From Hermatobates lingyangjiaoensis (taxonomy: Eukaryota > Arthropoda > Insecta > Hemiptera > Hermatobatidae): a stretch of 64,000 nt of DNA. Below are positions 11,990 through 22,755 of the stretch, piece by piece. How positions within the stretch are numbered: the first letter of the stretch is position 1; each line of letters starts with the position of its first letter. The translations under genes and the position numbers were made by a program. The stretch is from positions 6,527,501 to 6,591,500 of the forward strand of contig JAPFBL010001928.1 in the NCBI GenBank assembly GCA_026182355.1, read 5' to 3'. Under the pieces are notes generated by a model. The model was not told the DNA's origin, searched no databases, and worked only from the letters and a program-made list of their open reading frames with translations.

Positions 11990-13498
11990 CACACCTAAAA
12001 ACTACTTTTTTGTTCCATATAACTGCATGCCCATATTTGCATCAAAAGCTTGCTCATCTTGTCACTAGGGGCGCTGCTATAACGTTTCAAGTTCCTCTTA
12101 ATTACTCACTGATCAAATGTCCTTTCTCTGATTTCGTGTTTTTCAATTTAATAAGTAGGATCAAATTCAATTTTTTTTTTATCTATATTTTACCAAATTT
12201 TTGTTTTATATCAGTACCAATGAAATCAAAGTGTTTTAAAAGTTTATTTATCTCTATTCGAGAACAGTTTTTTGAATTATTGAATCTACTCTACTTTTGA
12301 CTTTCAAGGTACAGACATCAGGTGCCAGCTATAAGGCCAAAACTAAATATAGTTTTTAATACAAATCCTGTAAACGGGTTATTAACAAATTGAAAAAAAA
12401 ATGATTTTTTTCTTATAAAAGGCCATATAAAAAATGTCTATAGTGGAGCCAAGTTTCCGTTGAACACTGAATATCTAAATGTTCACCCTAATGCTATACT
12501 GACATCTCTCTACATTTCAGTAAAAGTAAATAAAAGAAATAAATGCACCTCAGGACAACCATATATTTTTGTAAATTTTTTTTTCTGATTTTGCTAACCC
12601 CCAAATCATTGAGTTTATTTATCACCTGTTCCATTTTATAGATTACAAGTATTCATTTGAAAATAAATAATAATTTGAATTGTAATAATAAAAATAATTA
12701 ATAAAAAATAATAGAATTAAAAAATAAAAAAAATTAAAATTTAAAAAAAATTTTTTTTATAAAATTATATATATTTTATTTTTTTATTTTATTTATAATT
12801 TAAAAAATTGAAAGTTAATTATATAATGTTAATATATTCAATCACAATTCTAATACCATATAGACATTAATTGTCAAATAATTAAATTTAGAAAATACAT
12901 TACAAAAGATATAACATTTGTTACTTAATATTATAAATTATGATAATTATATAATTGATATTATTATAATTACTATTTTAGGTCTTGTAATTACACTTAA
13001 GGGTTATGTTACCATTTGTCTATAGAATTTATGAATTTTATAAATTTACCAGTTTCATGGGCAATCATTTCGCGCTCAGTCATTGGTCACTATCCACTTC
13101 TTTTTTGAACCTTTTTGTAAATATCAAATGACGGAAAACATATTACACAGGAAAACAAAAACTATTCTTTTCTCTTGACAATCATCAAGGGTTGAAATTT
13201 TGTATTTCATAACCTCTCAATAATGGTATGGTATGATAAAAATTATATTAGTTTTTCATGATAGTTAGAGTAGAAAGCCAATAGAAAATCCTGAATACTA
13301 ACAAAGCAAGAAGGGCGAGGTGCAGCCTAACAGGCAGCGTACTTGCTATTGGAACGGAAAATTAGGTGGTTAGATCTTCATCATGACTTGAATGCTTTTA
13401 AATAACAAATAACTTATTTGTGTCCTTTGGGACTCTGAAGAGTTAAAACTCTTAGCAACACTAATATTCGTAGGATATATACAGGACTGTTTCCACTA
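11990..13498. other. DCST2 intron 12, extremely AT-rich, no gene
   Basis: 12660-13000 is almost pure A/T. No coding segment or clear mobile element is visible. Confidence 0.5.
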
Positions 13499-13707
13499 CG
13501 GGGTCTCCAGTTTAGAACTCTTACTCATTGTTTTAATTTTGCAGAAGATGCCAGTTTCTGTTGACATATATAAAAATGTTGACTATGTTTGTTGTATATG
13601 TAACAGTTATAGCATAAATATATAAAACACTTCTCATCAAGATATTCAATTCTTTAATAATTTAATCATTTTTAACAATATTAAATTATAATTTATTCAT
13701 GCCTTTC
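13499..13707. repeat. Inverted copy of 20883-21087
   Basis: About 205 bp here are nearly identical to the reverse complement of 20883-21087, both inside DCST2 introns. It could be a dispersed repeat or a gene-internal inverted duplication. Confidence 0.8.
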
Positions 13708-13984
13708 TGAAAAGTAGAAGCTCCTAAGTATCTCTTATACTCGGACGATATATAAGGCTATGCTAAATGTAATAGGGTTAATTGTTATTTGTCTACATTT
13801 TAATACTGCTGTTAATAAATTCAAGTTTGATTCAGGAGGAACTCCCATAGTGTCCAGTTTACGTTTACTTGATACAAAATATATTTGAATTGTGATAAGA
13901 TTGATAATTTTGTAGTAAGTAAAACAAATATAGTTTGTATAACTTTATTGTATGTTATTAAAACTCAGAATGAATGCAACATAA

Positions 13985-14275
13985 AAAAACTGACTTTCCC
14001 GTCATGCATAATTCTTCCCAAACAATAGGGATCATCTATATTATCGGGCCCATTTTTGCGAAAAATATCAACTTGATCCATCAAAGATTCTGCACCATAG
14101 CCTGGTAACAAGCAATCCTAACATATTCACCCACCCACCCACGCACACAACACACACACAGACATCATCGCAAAAACATCATAAAACGACTTTTGGGGCC
14201 TCAAAACATATGATTCCGTCAAAATCTCGAGATCGAATTTTTTCACGATCATTATACTTATAGTAAAGTAAAACT
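13985..14275 (-). mobile_element. Fragment of the 1.6-kb DNA element
   Basis: Matches the left-end 290 bp of the element at 8709 in inverse orientation, including the ACTTTACTATAAG terminus and the CCCACC/CACACA simple repeat. It ends about 65 bp from the exon 12 donor. Confidence 0.8.
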
Positions 14276-14338
14276 GAGAGAATATTTTAAAATCAGAAAA
14301 TAGTAAGAAAGGAGTTGATGGTGGTTTTGAATACTGAC

Positions 14339-14503
14339 GTATTTGGTGGTACTTGGCGTAATCGGGAGGAGCGGGGTCAGGAAGACAGGCGAGCGTGTCC
14401 ATGTCGAGCTTGATACTGGAGGGCTGAAAGAGGTTGACGATGGAGGAGAACAACTCTGACACGACGCCTTTACCTTCCACCTGCACCTCAATGCTGGCAG
14501 CAC
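14339..14503 (-). CDS. DCST2: DCST2 exon 12
   Basis: Acceptor CCACAG precedes 14503; donor GTCAGT follows 14339; phases 1 and 1. It encodes about 55 residues with VEGKGVVSELF, SSIVNLFQPS, and CLPDPAPPDYAKYHQI. This is the extracellular part of the DC-STAMP region, which in the family runs from a VxGxG motif to a PPDY motif just before the membrane segment of exon 13. GC-rich compared with its surroundings. Confidence 0.88.
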
Positions 14504-14570
14504 CTGTGGACCGCAGAGTCAGTACTCTGAAGAGTCTGGTGTCTCGAGTGACCCCCAAGTGTCTGCCTAC

Positions 14571-14739
14571 CTTCTGCGCCGGCCTTGAGTCTGCCGTGCC
14601 GCCTGATCACCGTCAGCAGCCACCACAGACTGTAGTCGGCCATCATGTGGAAGGAGATCTTGAGCGTCACCAGACCCAGCAGCACTGAAGTCGTCATTAT
14701 CTTGATCCGCTCGCTTGGCAGCAGACGCCACGACGAGAA
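14571..14739 (-). CDS. DCST2: DCST2 exon 11
   Basis: The acceptor is GTTTAG before 14739 and the donor GTAGGC follows 14571. The intron to exon 12 is only 67 bases. It encodes RLLPSERIKI, a hydrophobic stretch (SVLLGLVTLKISFHMM) and ADYSLWWLLTVIRRHG. DCST proteins have the same order of a (L)LPSE-type motif and a membrane segment with an aromatic DY.xxW. The acceptor is the edge unit of the 42-bp minisatellite at 14757-15735. Confidence 0.87.
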
Positions 14740-14756
14740 CTAAACAGCCATCCTAG

Positions 14757-15735
14757 TCGTTTAGAACTAGTCACACTAGAAGTGAACAACCACAGTAGTC
14801 ATCTAGAACTAGTCACACTAGAACTGAACAACTATACTAGCCATCTAGTACTAGTCACACTAGAAGTGAACAACCACAGTAGTCATCTAGAACTAGTCAC
14901 ACTAGAACTGAATAACTATACTAGCCATCTAGTACTAGTCACACTAGAAGTGAACAACCACAGTAGTCATCTAGAACTAGTCACACTAGAAGTAAACAGC
15001 TATACTTGCCAGCTAGAACTAGTCACACTAGAACTGAACAGCCATACTAGACATCTAGAACTAGTCACACTAGAACTGAACAACCATACTAGTTATCTAG
15101 AACTAGTCACACTAGAACTGAACAACTATACTAGTCATCTAGAACTATTCACACTAGAAGTGAACAGCTACAGTAGTCATCTAGATCTAGTCACACTAGA
15201 AGTGAACAGCTATACTAGTCATCTAGTACTAGTCACACTAGAAGTGAACAACCACAGTAGTCATCTAGAACTAGTCACACTAGAACTGAACAACTATACT
15301 AGTCATCTAGAACTATTCACACTAGAAGTGAACAGCTACAGTAGTCATCTAGAACTAGTCACACTAGAACTGAACAGCCATACTAGTCATCTGGTACTAG
15401 TCACACTAGAAGTGAACAACCATACTAGTTATCTAGAACTAGTCACTCTAGAACTGAACAACTATACTAGTCATCTAGAACTATTCACACTAGAAGTGAA
15501 CAGCTACAGTAGTCATCTAGAACTAGTCACACTAGAACTGAACAACTATACTAGCCATCTAGTACTAGTCACACTAGAAGTGAACAACCACAGTAGTCAT
15601 CTAGAACTAGTCACACTAGAAATAAACAGCTATACTTGTCAGCTAGAACTAGTCACACTAGAAGTGAACAGCTATACTAGTCATCTGGAACTGGTCACAC
15701 TAGAACTAAGAAACCACACTAGTCATCTATTTTAA
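14757..15735. repeat. 42-bp minisatellite, about 23 copies, abutting the exon 11 acceptor
   Basis: The unit contains CTAGAACTAGTCACACTAGAA and recurs every 42 bp. Because 42 is a multiple of 3, one plus-strand frame stays open for 317 codons (14-residue repeats such as NNHSSHLELVTLEL). On the minus strand each unit carries GGCTGTTCAGTTCTAG or a variant, nearly the same as the exon 11 acceptor. Confidence 0.95.
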
Positions 15736-15739
15736 AGGA

Positions 15740-16760
15740 CTCTGTGTTGATATATTCAGCCTCTAACTTCTTTAAACATTTGATAACAAAATCACAAGAT
15801 TTGATAAACGTTAGATGAGATTTCTGGTATAAAAACAATTACATATAAAACTCTGTGATGACTGTCTGTCTTTTTGTTAGAGATTCCCAAATGGCTTTAT
15901 TAATATTGATTAATTTACACGTTAATTTAAGTTAATCCTGACACCTGGGAATGTTTTTGACAGGTCAAATTGATAGCATCGCAAAAGGTTAATGCCACAA
16001 CAGAATACCTTATTTTACCTTACCTGCTCTTAGTCACTTCTCAAAAAAAAAAAAAAAAAAAAGTTGTTCTTTAACCCATTTCAGTGAAATTACACATATT
16101 GGCATTATCTTCCTTTACCTTCTAAATCCTCAAAAGTTTATATGATCTTACCTTATAAAAAAAAAAAAAAAAGCTATTAGAAAATTTTCATCTCAGACTA
16201 TTAAGAAAATAAAAGAAGGAATTTAAAATAAAACTTTAAAAAATCTGATATAATGGCTAGAGGACATCAAGTAGCGAGCTTCGAAAACTCTTCAACTTAG
16301 AGTTGACCTATCTAGAAGGTACAACTTACAGACTTCAAGTACAAATGAAAACTGAACCGCTCAAGAATTTCACTTAAAACCTATCATCAAATCCTATTAT
16401 GAATGCGTAACTTGATTGATTCACCATTGCAAGTTATAAAAACTAATATACGCAGCTAATAGATGGTATTTTATTAATTATTAATTTCATTTCTATTGTT
16501 TCTTTTTTCACCATTAATAAAAGATGCCCTTGTCCAGTTTCAATCGATAAGAAGGTAGTGATTATGTTTTTCACAATCATGTTATCTTAAACCTGATAAA
16601 TAACTTTGACTATCTACTGGTAACTTCAATCAGTACACAATATGGGAATGATACAGAAACTGTGTTGGATATAAAATTGAATCTATAAGAAAAATACTGG
16701 TTAATACTACAAATTGAAATCATTCCATGTTTTTTATTTCTTGTTCAATTTTATTATACT
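15740..16760. other. DCST2 intron 10, no gene
   Basis: AT-rich with two poly-A runs (about 16045-16062 and 16157-16173). Nothing else recognisable. Confidence 0.5.
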
Positions 16761-16826
16761 ATTCTGAGGTAAAATGGATAAACAAACAAAAGTCTCCACA
16801 CAAGAAGGTTTTTCAACAACAAAGCG

Positions 16827-16853
16827 TTTCGAACACTTTGTGTTCATCATCAG
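16827..16853 (-). ncRNA. Hammerhead ribozyme core, family G
   Basis: CUGAUGA, an extra U, perfect 6-bp stem II GAACAC/GUGUUC with an AAA loop, then GAAA. Among the best-formed cores in the window. Confidence 0.82.
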
Positions 16854-17006
16854 TAAGACACTACAATACAAATTATATCTAATCAGTTACAAAATTAGAG
16901 TGAAATAATAAAATTCAATTAAGAGAATTAAAGACATACCCAAGGATGTGGTGCTGAACCTCTAATTTTGTAACTGATTAAATATAATTTGTTTTGTAGT
17001 GTCTTC

Positions 17007-17033
17007 CTGATGATGAACACAAAGTGTTTGAAA
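17007..17033 (+). ncRNA. Hammerhead ribozyme core, family G
   Basis: CUGAUGA, an extra U, stem II GAACAC/GUGUUU (final pair G-U), then GAAA. Partner of the minus-strand core at 16827. Confidence 0.78.
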
Positions 17034-17371
17034 AGTGTTGTTGTTGTTGAATAAAACTTCATTTGTGTGACGACTTTTGTTTGTTTATCCATTTTACCTC
17101 AGAATGAGTAAATACTAAACAATTACGGATTGCGCAACTAATGATTTATTATACTATTTGAATGACGTTAATAACATACTAGTATCATTCATTAGTATCT
17201 GGTATTGCATTTCCCGAGATACGTTTAGTCTAGGATTTTTTTGTTGAAAAATTTCTTGGTTTTATTTAAGAATCATGATGTTTAATAAAAGTAACTCCTG
17301 TAATTTGGAAAATAATATTGCTTAGTCTTCTAGACTTAGATGCTAATTGAAGTTCTTTGGTCAAAACTGAC

Positions 17372-17525
17372 TCTTATGTAGTGGTCATGCTCGACAGGTC
17401 TGAGAGGAAGCACTGTCTCCTGATGTTTCACCGTCCTCCTAAAGTCAATATCCAAGAAGTCCTTGGTAATAAACCTGTTGTCGAATCTGTCACTGTGGAG
17501 AAACTTGTGTCTGTAATATATCACC
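17372..17525 (-). CDS. DCST2: DCST2 exon 10
   Basis: Acceptor TTTGCAG precedes 17525; donor GTCAGT follows 17372; 154 bases, phase 2 in and 0 out. It encodes DRFDNRFITKDFLDID, RRT, ETVLPLRPVEHDHYIR. The DN.YIT..F.xxD pattern followed by a VLPL motif is characteristic of the DC-STAMP domain and matches DCST1/2 in order. The exact donor is inferred from phase with exon 11. Confidence 0.88.
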
Positions 17526-17826
17526 CTGCAAAGATACATTCATGTCAAAACAGTGATAAATCATTCACAAATACAAGGAATCACTCATAGTGAATAGTAG
17601 TGCAGAACAACTTAGGGTTCGTTATTGTGTCCTATGCATGACCTGTGACCCTAGCAACATAATAACCATTCCCAACATAAAATCGTGAAATAAAGAAACT
17701 CGTGCAAGCGAATAAAGTTGAACACATACTTTTCAGCAGTCAAAATTAAGTCGATACAATCAAATATAGATAAGGCATAAGTGCATTATCATTATCTTCT
17801 TATTATTTATTAAGTATTATTTTTTA

Positions 17827-17894
17827 TTAAGGTTAGGTTAGGTTGCAGTGGTAGTCCCACAAGGGAATACACATAGGGCGAACATTGACCCTTT
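17827..17894 (-). mobile_element. SINE copy, part 1 (interrupted)
   Basis: The 3' part of the tRNA-SINE, in minus orientation. It continues at 18158-18285 after an HHR-bearing insertion. Confidence 0.75.
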
Positions 17895-18157
17895 GGGTTG
17901 GCGAACATTGACCTAAGAGAGTTGACAACTAGCGGATAGTTTTTTCCTCTTTCTCCTTTGCTTCCCCAAACATCCCTTTTTGGACATTTAGTCCTTTCCT
18001 GCGCTTTCACCCTTTTAAAATACCACTCTTCCCTCCCACTCTTCTCAACCTCTCACCAGATGATTTCTGCATCTAGTGTTTCAGTTGGGTTTTTGACTCT
18101 TACGAAGCCGCTTGTTACGGTTGAAAGATCCCATTTCATATTGCAGTTTGATCATTA
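17895..18157 (+). mobile_element. 263-bp HHR-bearing insertion inside a SINE
   Basis: ATTGACCCTTT occurs at 17884-17894 and again at 18158-18168, where the uninterrupted SINE has one copy, so it is an 11-base target duplication. The insert ends with a family A hammerhead tail (GTTTGATCATTA). This is the only HHR insert in the window whose two ends are fixed by a target duplication. Confidence 0.75.
18099..18126 (+). ncRNA. Degenerate hammerhead core, family A
   Basis: The core box reads CUUACGA instead of CUGACGA, and stem II has lost a base. GAAA is intact. Probably inactive. Confidence 0.5.
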
Positions 18158-18285
18158 ATTGACCCTTTATGATACCACACAATGAAGATTGATTCTACAT
18201 TGAGAGCCATAAATTTTGTTTAACTCGAGTGAATTTAGAATAGCGATCTTTAACGAGTACCTGACACCGTACAGACTCCGGAGTA
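18158..18285 (-). mobile_element. SINE copy, part 2
   Basis: The remaining body of the interrupted SINE; it carries the family motif TCTTTAACGAGTACCTGACA. Confidence 0.75.
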
Positions 18286-18410
18286 AATACGTAAATAAAA
18301 AAAATAAATAATGATTCCATTTCTAGTACATTATCATCTCACATCCTAAAACATTTATATACTAAACTAATAGAATTAAAATTATAATTATGAATTATAA
18401 AATAACTCAC

Positions 18411-18624
18411 TTGAATAAAATAAAGAAGAAGAAAAAAGTAAGAGCGAAACTCATCCAGTCAAACAAGCTGAGAAACGCTTCAGTCCTTTGCTTTATCTCT
18501 GTTGCTATTGCTTTCGTCATATCCTTAAAGTTTTTCGACTTTTCTACATCGAAACTATATTTATGGGAAAATTCCACCGAGATGTAAAACATATTTCTTA
18601 TATGATGAATGAATTCTGTTAATT
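18411..18624 (-). CDS. DCST2: DCST2 exon 9
   Basis: Acceptor TCTTTCAG precedes 18624; donor GTGAGT follows 18411; phases 1 and 2. It encodes about 71 residues: an extracellular part (SVEFSHKYSFDVEKSK), then KAIATEIKQRTEAFLSLFDW and a strong membrane segment (MSFALTFFFFFILF). This is the start of the DC-STAMP domain in the family. The hydrophobic codons give a long pyrimidine run. Confidence 0.88.
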
Positions 18625-18978
18625 CTGAAAGAAAAAAAAAATAAATTTCTTATTAAAATAATTGAACTATAATATATATTAGGTAAATAATAATATACCT
18701 AAAATTCTATATAAATCAAACTCTGAATATGTACCTTCAGAAAGGAGGAGAAATATTATTGAAAATCCACTCATAAAGAACTTCTATGGAAATTTAATGA
18801 ACAATAGTCCGGGACTTTACAAACTAGATAAAATATTAATAAAAGAAATAAGTAAGCAGATCAAGACTCCTTCAATTTTAGGAACATTAAATTCAGACGG
18901 TGATAGCCAGCAATCTTGAAGACTTCAATCAACCAGGTTAACTTGTCATTATATTTTTTGTTTGATTCATTTAGCTCT

Positions 18979-18998
18979 CTGATGATGTTGTAACGAAA
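18979..18998 (+). ncRNA. Hammerhead ribozyme core, family D
   Basis: CUGAUGA, an extra U, GUU/AAC stem II, then GAAA, followed by AGGCCU (palindromic stem III) and U. The stem is only 3 bp. Confidence 0.6.
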
Positions 18999-19089
18999 GG
19001 CCTTAGAGCATTGTAATTAATATATATTTGTTTATAGCGGTGTTTAATTTATATATATATATATATATAACACAATTTGGTTTTTGGCT

Positions 19090-19118
19090 CTGACGAAGAC
19101 CGCTTGTTACGGTTGAAA
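19090..19118 (+). ncRNA. Hammerhead ribozyme core, family A
   Basis: CUGACGA, an extra A, GACCG/CGGUU stem II, then GAAA. The stem III palindrome is partly altered (AGAUUU). Confidence 0.72.
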
Positions 19119-19231
19119 GATTTTAGTCTTTTTTTTCCATTTCATATTGTGGTTTGATCATATATATGTATATATGAAGTTCAAAACCACAATGGAAAAA
19201 GGAAAACAATAGAAATAAATGCTCTAAGGCC

Positions 19232-19250
19232 TTTCAATGTATGTCATCAG
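19232..19250 (-). ncRNA. Hammerhead-like core, family D
   Basis: CUGAUGA and GAAA with short spacing. Stem II is weak (mutated), so activity is doubtful; AGGCCU follows as stem III. Confidence 0.5.
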
Positions 19251-19295
19251 AGAGCAAACAAAGTAAAAAAAGACACTTCTTACTTTGTTTACTCT

Positions 19296-19314
19296 CTGAT
19301 GACATACATTGAAA
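19296..19314 (+). ncRNA. Hammerhead-like core, family D
   Basis: Mirror copy of 19232-19250 with the same weak stem II and AGGCCU stem III. Confidence 0.5.
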
Positions 19315-19416
19315 GGCCTCAGAGCATTTATTTATATTGTTTTCCTTTTTCAATTGTGGTTTAAACTTCCTTGATTGCATCACGTATTTATTTAATGCGA
19401 TTTTTCTGTATATAGA

Positions 19417-19574
19417 TATATATGCATGCTTTGTTGAACACGACAGAGTAGTTCCTGTCTATAAGCTTCATCTCAAGAACTTCTACTTGCCTAAAAACAG
19501 CTTTTTCGTTGTTAGAACAACGGTTGAGATGGTCAACAAAGCATGCATATCTGAAGGACTGTTTCCAAAATATA

Positions 19575-19575
<1 letters not shown>
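19417..19575. pseudogene. Head-to-head Penelope-like N-terminal fragments
   Basis: The plus strand reads TTVEMVNKACISEGLFPKYT then runs into (TA)n. The minus strand reads VLEMKLIDRNYSVVFNKACI then TA. The same pattern (KKIID.xxSVV.N..CI.EGLLPKYT) occurs at 43291 and resembles the start of Penelope-like proteins. Inverted truncated pair, non-functional. Confidence 0.5.
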
Positions 19576-19615
<40 letters not shown>

Positions 19616-20299
19616 CAATTTCTCCAGTTTCAGAATCGGTCCAAACCGTCAGATTATAAATGAAAATATCACCAAAATAATAAGCGAGAAAACTTACTGG
19701 TCGATATTTCCAACTGAAGTTCATCGTCAAGGAGAGAAAGTAGAGGAAGGTATATAAAGCACGTGCGTCCACCGTACAAGGAAGGTTTACTTGGGCTCCA
19801 CTTTGCGGTCACCATTGTAGTACAAATTCTCAAAGTAGTTGCAAAAGATGATAAAAGTAACTTTGAGATACTCTGAGGGAGGCTCACATTTGGTTACTTA
19901 ATGACCGCCAAATGGCCCAAATTAAGTTTTAAATATGATTATTTTTAAATGGAACAGCCATTTATAATATATATTTTTTACAAATCATTCTTTCTCCTCT
20001 TCCTCTTCGCCACTACTGTCCTCCTTTCTACTTGTTCGACCGAACACAGCCTGTTTACCAGTGAATGTCGTATAGTGTAATTTCGAAGCCTAAGCTCGAG
20101 ATACTACAACTGGTGACCTCCGCTGACAATCACTAGCCTATATATACAATTATATAATAAAATTCATCTTCTAAATTCAGCGTGACATGAAATTGAAAGC
20201 TAATTCTAGGCATAAGTTTTCTCGAAATACTAAATATTTTTCTTTTTCTTACTTTATTAATATAATATATATAAAATATATCAATATATTTAGTATATA

Positions 20300-20475
20300 A
20301 ACCAGATACCTCGGGATACGAGTGCCTCAACATACGAGTTATTTGAGATACGAGCTGTCAAATGAGCGAAATTTTGTTTTGAAATACGAATGAAATTTGA
20401 GATACGAGGAACAGCCAATTGAAGCATCAGTTTATTTACAAATACGAGTATATACATTTCTTTTTTCTACAATTC
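20300..20475. mobile_element. Mariner-type fragment
   Basis: ACCTCGGGATACGAGTGCCTC and repeated GATACGAG motifs are typical of the ends of a widespread mariner-derived repeat. The opposite end is not evident. Confidence 0.45.
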
Positions 20476-20726
20476 CACCTACGGCCCATTTTGATGTGAC
20501 AGAGAACACAAACTGCCTATTTATACCAATATCTATATCTATATATATATATTTCGAATGTATTAAATATTTAGTAGTTTTATAATAAATTTTCTTTTCT
20601 ACAATTCACTGTTAAATATAATACAATTATTATTAAATAAAGATATATTTCATAAATTAAAGCGTGAGCATATGAAATGAAAGCTATTTCTAGGTAATTA
20701 TGTAGTTTTGAAATACAGAAACTCAC

Positions 20727-20868
20727 TTTTCTTGACTTTCTTCGTTACTTCGTCACTTACGAACTCAAACATATCACAAATATAGTCCAAGAATTTGACG
20801 GCGTAACATAAACCAGATGCCACGTATGTTACAGAGCACATCCAAGAAAACATGTAGTTTATTTTTAA
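20727..20868 (-). CDS. DCST2: DCST2 exon 8
   Basis: A strong acceptor (T-run then GCAG) precedes 20868; donor GTGAGT follows 20727; phases 0 and 1. It encodes FSWMCSVTYVASGLCYAVKFLDYICDM-type hydrophobic sequence with three cysteines and then a charged stretch ending VTKKVKK. In family proteins this region follows the DDA..C motif of exon 7. Fits by order and phase. Confidence 0.82.
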
Positions 20869-20882
20869 CTGCAAAAAAAAGT

Positions 20883-21087
20883 CATGAATAAATTATAATT
20901 TAATATTGTTAAAAATGATTAAATTATTAAACAATTGAATATTTTTATGAGAAGTGTTTTATGTATTTATGCTATAACTGTTACATATACAACAAACATA
21001 GTCAACATTTTTATATATGTCAACAGAAACTGGCATCTTCTGCAAAATTAAAACAATGAGTAAGAGTTCTAAACTGGAGACCACGTT
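20883..21087. repeat. Segment duplicated in inverted orientation at 13499-13707
   Basis: Starts about 15 bp upstream of the exon 8 acceptor and is nearly identical to the reverse complement of 13499-13707. Confidence 0.8.
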
Positions 21088-21588
21088 CTGCTGTTATAAG
21101 TGGGAGGGAGAATAAAATTCCTCCTGGGATCAGAGCCATGACGCACATAAGCAGGGACTATACGACTGTTAATAAAGTTAGGAGGACAATGACGGGCAGA
21201 AAATTCCTTTTTTATTTGGTCAATTTGGAGACTAGGATCATTTTAAATGCTACAAATTTGATGAAGGCATATGGACAGGGCTCTGGGGATGGCCTTCTTT
21301 ATATGGAGGGGATGACAGCTGTTAAAATGAAGATTAGCTGAACACTAGTTGATTTAATATGTACAGAAGTAAGAAAATGTCCATTATCATCGGTGACAAT
21401 GCCATTCAAAAAGACAATCATGGTATTGGACACTTGGTGACTAAAGTAACTGGATGAAGAGACTGTTTGGAAGGTTGAAAGAAACAGTAACTGATGTTTC
21501 CCATAGCAAACATGACTGGTTAGTGTTCAAGCATGCTAACTATTATACTACTTCAGTCTAATTAAATTAATTATAAACTATTTATTAC

Positions 21589-21710
21589 CTTACAATCAAC
21601 AATGGCATCATCAAAAACCCTCATACACCTCTGGAAAGGAGTTCCCACTTTCTTGTTGCACATAGACACGACACTGTTCAACCATTGGAAACCTTCTTTG
21701 ATGACTCCCA
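21589..21710 (-). CDS. DCST2: DCST2 exon 7
   Basis: Acceptor TTTCCAG precedes 21710; donor GTAATA follows 21589; phases 1 and 0. It encodes GVIKEGFQWLNSVVSMCNKK, VGTPFQRCMRVFDDAIVDCK. The pattern C..xxGxP..RC.RVFDDA..xC is diagnostic of DCST1/2, with vertebrate DCST2 having CARVFDDAKDSC. It encodes part of a cysteine-bearing extracellular segment. Confidence 0.92.
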
Positions 21711-21774
21711 CTGGAAACCACAAAGCCAGTAATATTATTTTTCTTTATCATAGTAGTAGTAGCAGTAGTAGTAG

Positions 21775-22095
21775 TAGGCAACACTGTAGAAGGTTGCAGT
21801 GTCTGTCCTCTGCAAGGGAACACATATAGAACCGAACATTGAGCCCTTTTGATACCATACAGTGAAGATTGATTCTACATTGGGAGTCATAAATTTTTGG
21901 TTAACTCAAGTGTATTTAGAGTAGGAATTTTTAACGAGTACCTCACATTGTACAGGCTCGCGATCGACGGCTTAACGTCCTCAGATTAGTGAATAAATCG
22001 AGGATCAGAGTGTGTTCGAACCCCGGACCCACCAGAGTCGAGCCACGTGAACCACGTGTTCAGAGTCGAGCACGCTAACCACTGACCCAACTTGT
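21775..22095 (-). mobile_element. tRNA-derived SINE copy
   Basis: Minus orientation. It contains the TTTTTAACGAGTACCT body motif and, at about 22005-22090, a diverged tRNA-like head. Confidence 0.7.
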
Positions 22096-22399
22096 TTATG
22101 ATAATTCTACTAGGAATACAAAGGCAAGCAAATAAAACGAAGTTTATACCAACAATTATTTTTTCAGTACTTCTAATATATTACCATACGCATATTTCAC
22201 TATATTAGTTGTTTTTTGTTATTTGTATAATTTGCACCGAATATGATGATTTTAATAAATGTAAAAGTATTATAACATTAATTATGATATATGTCATAAA
22301 CGTTTAAACAACAATAAGGAATTCAGAAATGTGATTAAGTTCTTGAGACAAAAGTAATTTGTCCTAGTCAGAATCACACAATAAATTCGTAATACTATT

Positions 22400-22560
22400 T
22401 TTCTTTCTTTATTGAGGTTTGGTCCAGCATCAAACAGTAAAATACCTTTGAGTCAACGTTTCATCTATATTTGGTGCCCTGAAGATGTCTACAAAATATA
22501 GACGAAACGTTGGCTACACTGTTTGATGCCCGAACAAACATCGGTAAAGAACGAAAAATA
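22400..22560. repeat. HHR-bearing inverted repeat, family E
   Basis: Arms share TTTATTGAGGTTTGGTC-type ends and TCAAACAGT; an intact core lies in the right arm. Confidence 0.75.
22479..22507 (+). ncRNA. Hammerhead ribozyme core, family E
   Basis: CUGAAGA, an extra U, 5-bp stem II GUCUA/UAGAC, then GAAA, followed by ACGU (palindromic stem III) and U. Confidence 0.82.
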
Positions 22561-22702
22561 GTGTTGAATATGGGTGGTCGAGATAAGGAAACATTCAATT
22601 GAAATACATTACAACAATGTAATGACTTTCAATAGGTATATTCAATTGATCATACATATTGTTATAATAATCTTCTTTGGTATATTATATACCCAAGGAG
22701 TT

Positions 22703-22755
22703 TGATATTATGTTTACTTATAGTAAAGCGAGTGTAGGCCACTCCATATTTTAAT
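22703..22755 (+). mobile_element. 3' end fragment of the 1.6-kb DNA element
   Basis: Carries the terminus ACTTATAGTAAAGCGAGTG then GTAGGCCACTCCA, as at 10300-10325. Confidence 0.7.

Larger units (their letters stand above)
16762..17105. repeat. HHR-bearing inverted repeat
   Basis: The outer arms are near-perfect reverse complements (ATTCTGAGGTAAAATGG at the left end and its complement at the right). Both arms contain a hammerhead core, facing opposite directions. Unlike most others it has no (TA)n border. Confidence 0.9.
19172..19375. repeat. HHR-bearing inverted repeat, family D
   Basis: Arms of about 90 bp face each other around a short centre near 19270-19285, with a family D core in each arm. 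Confidence 0.85.
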
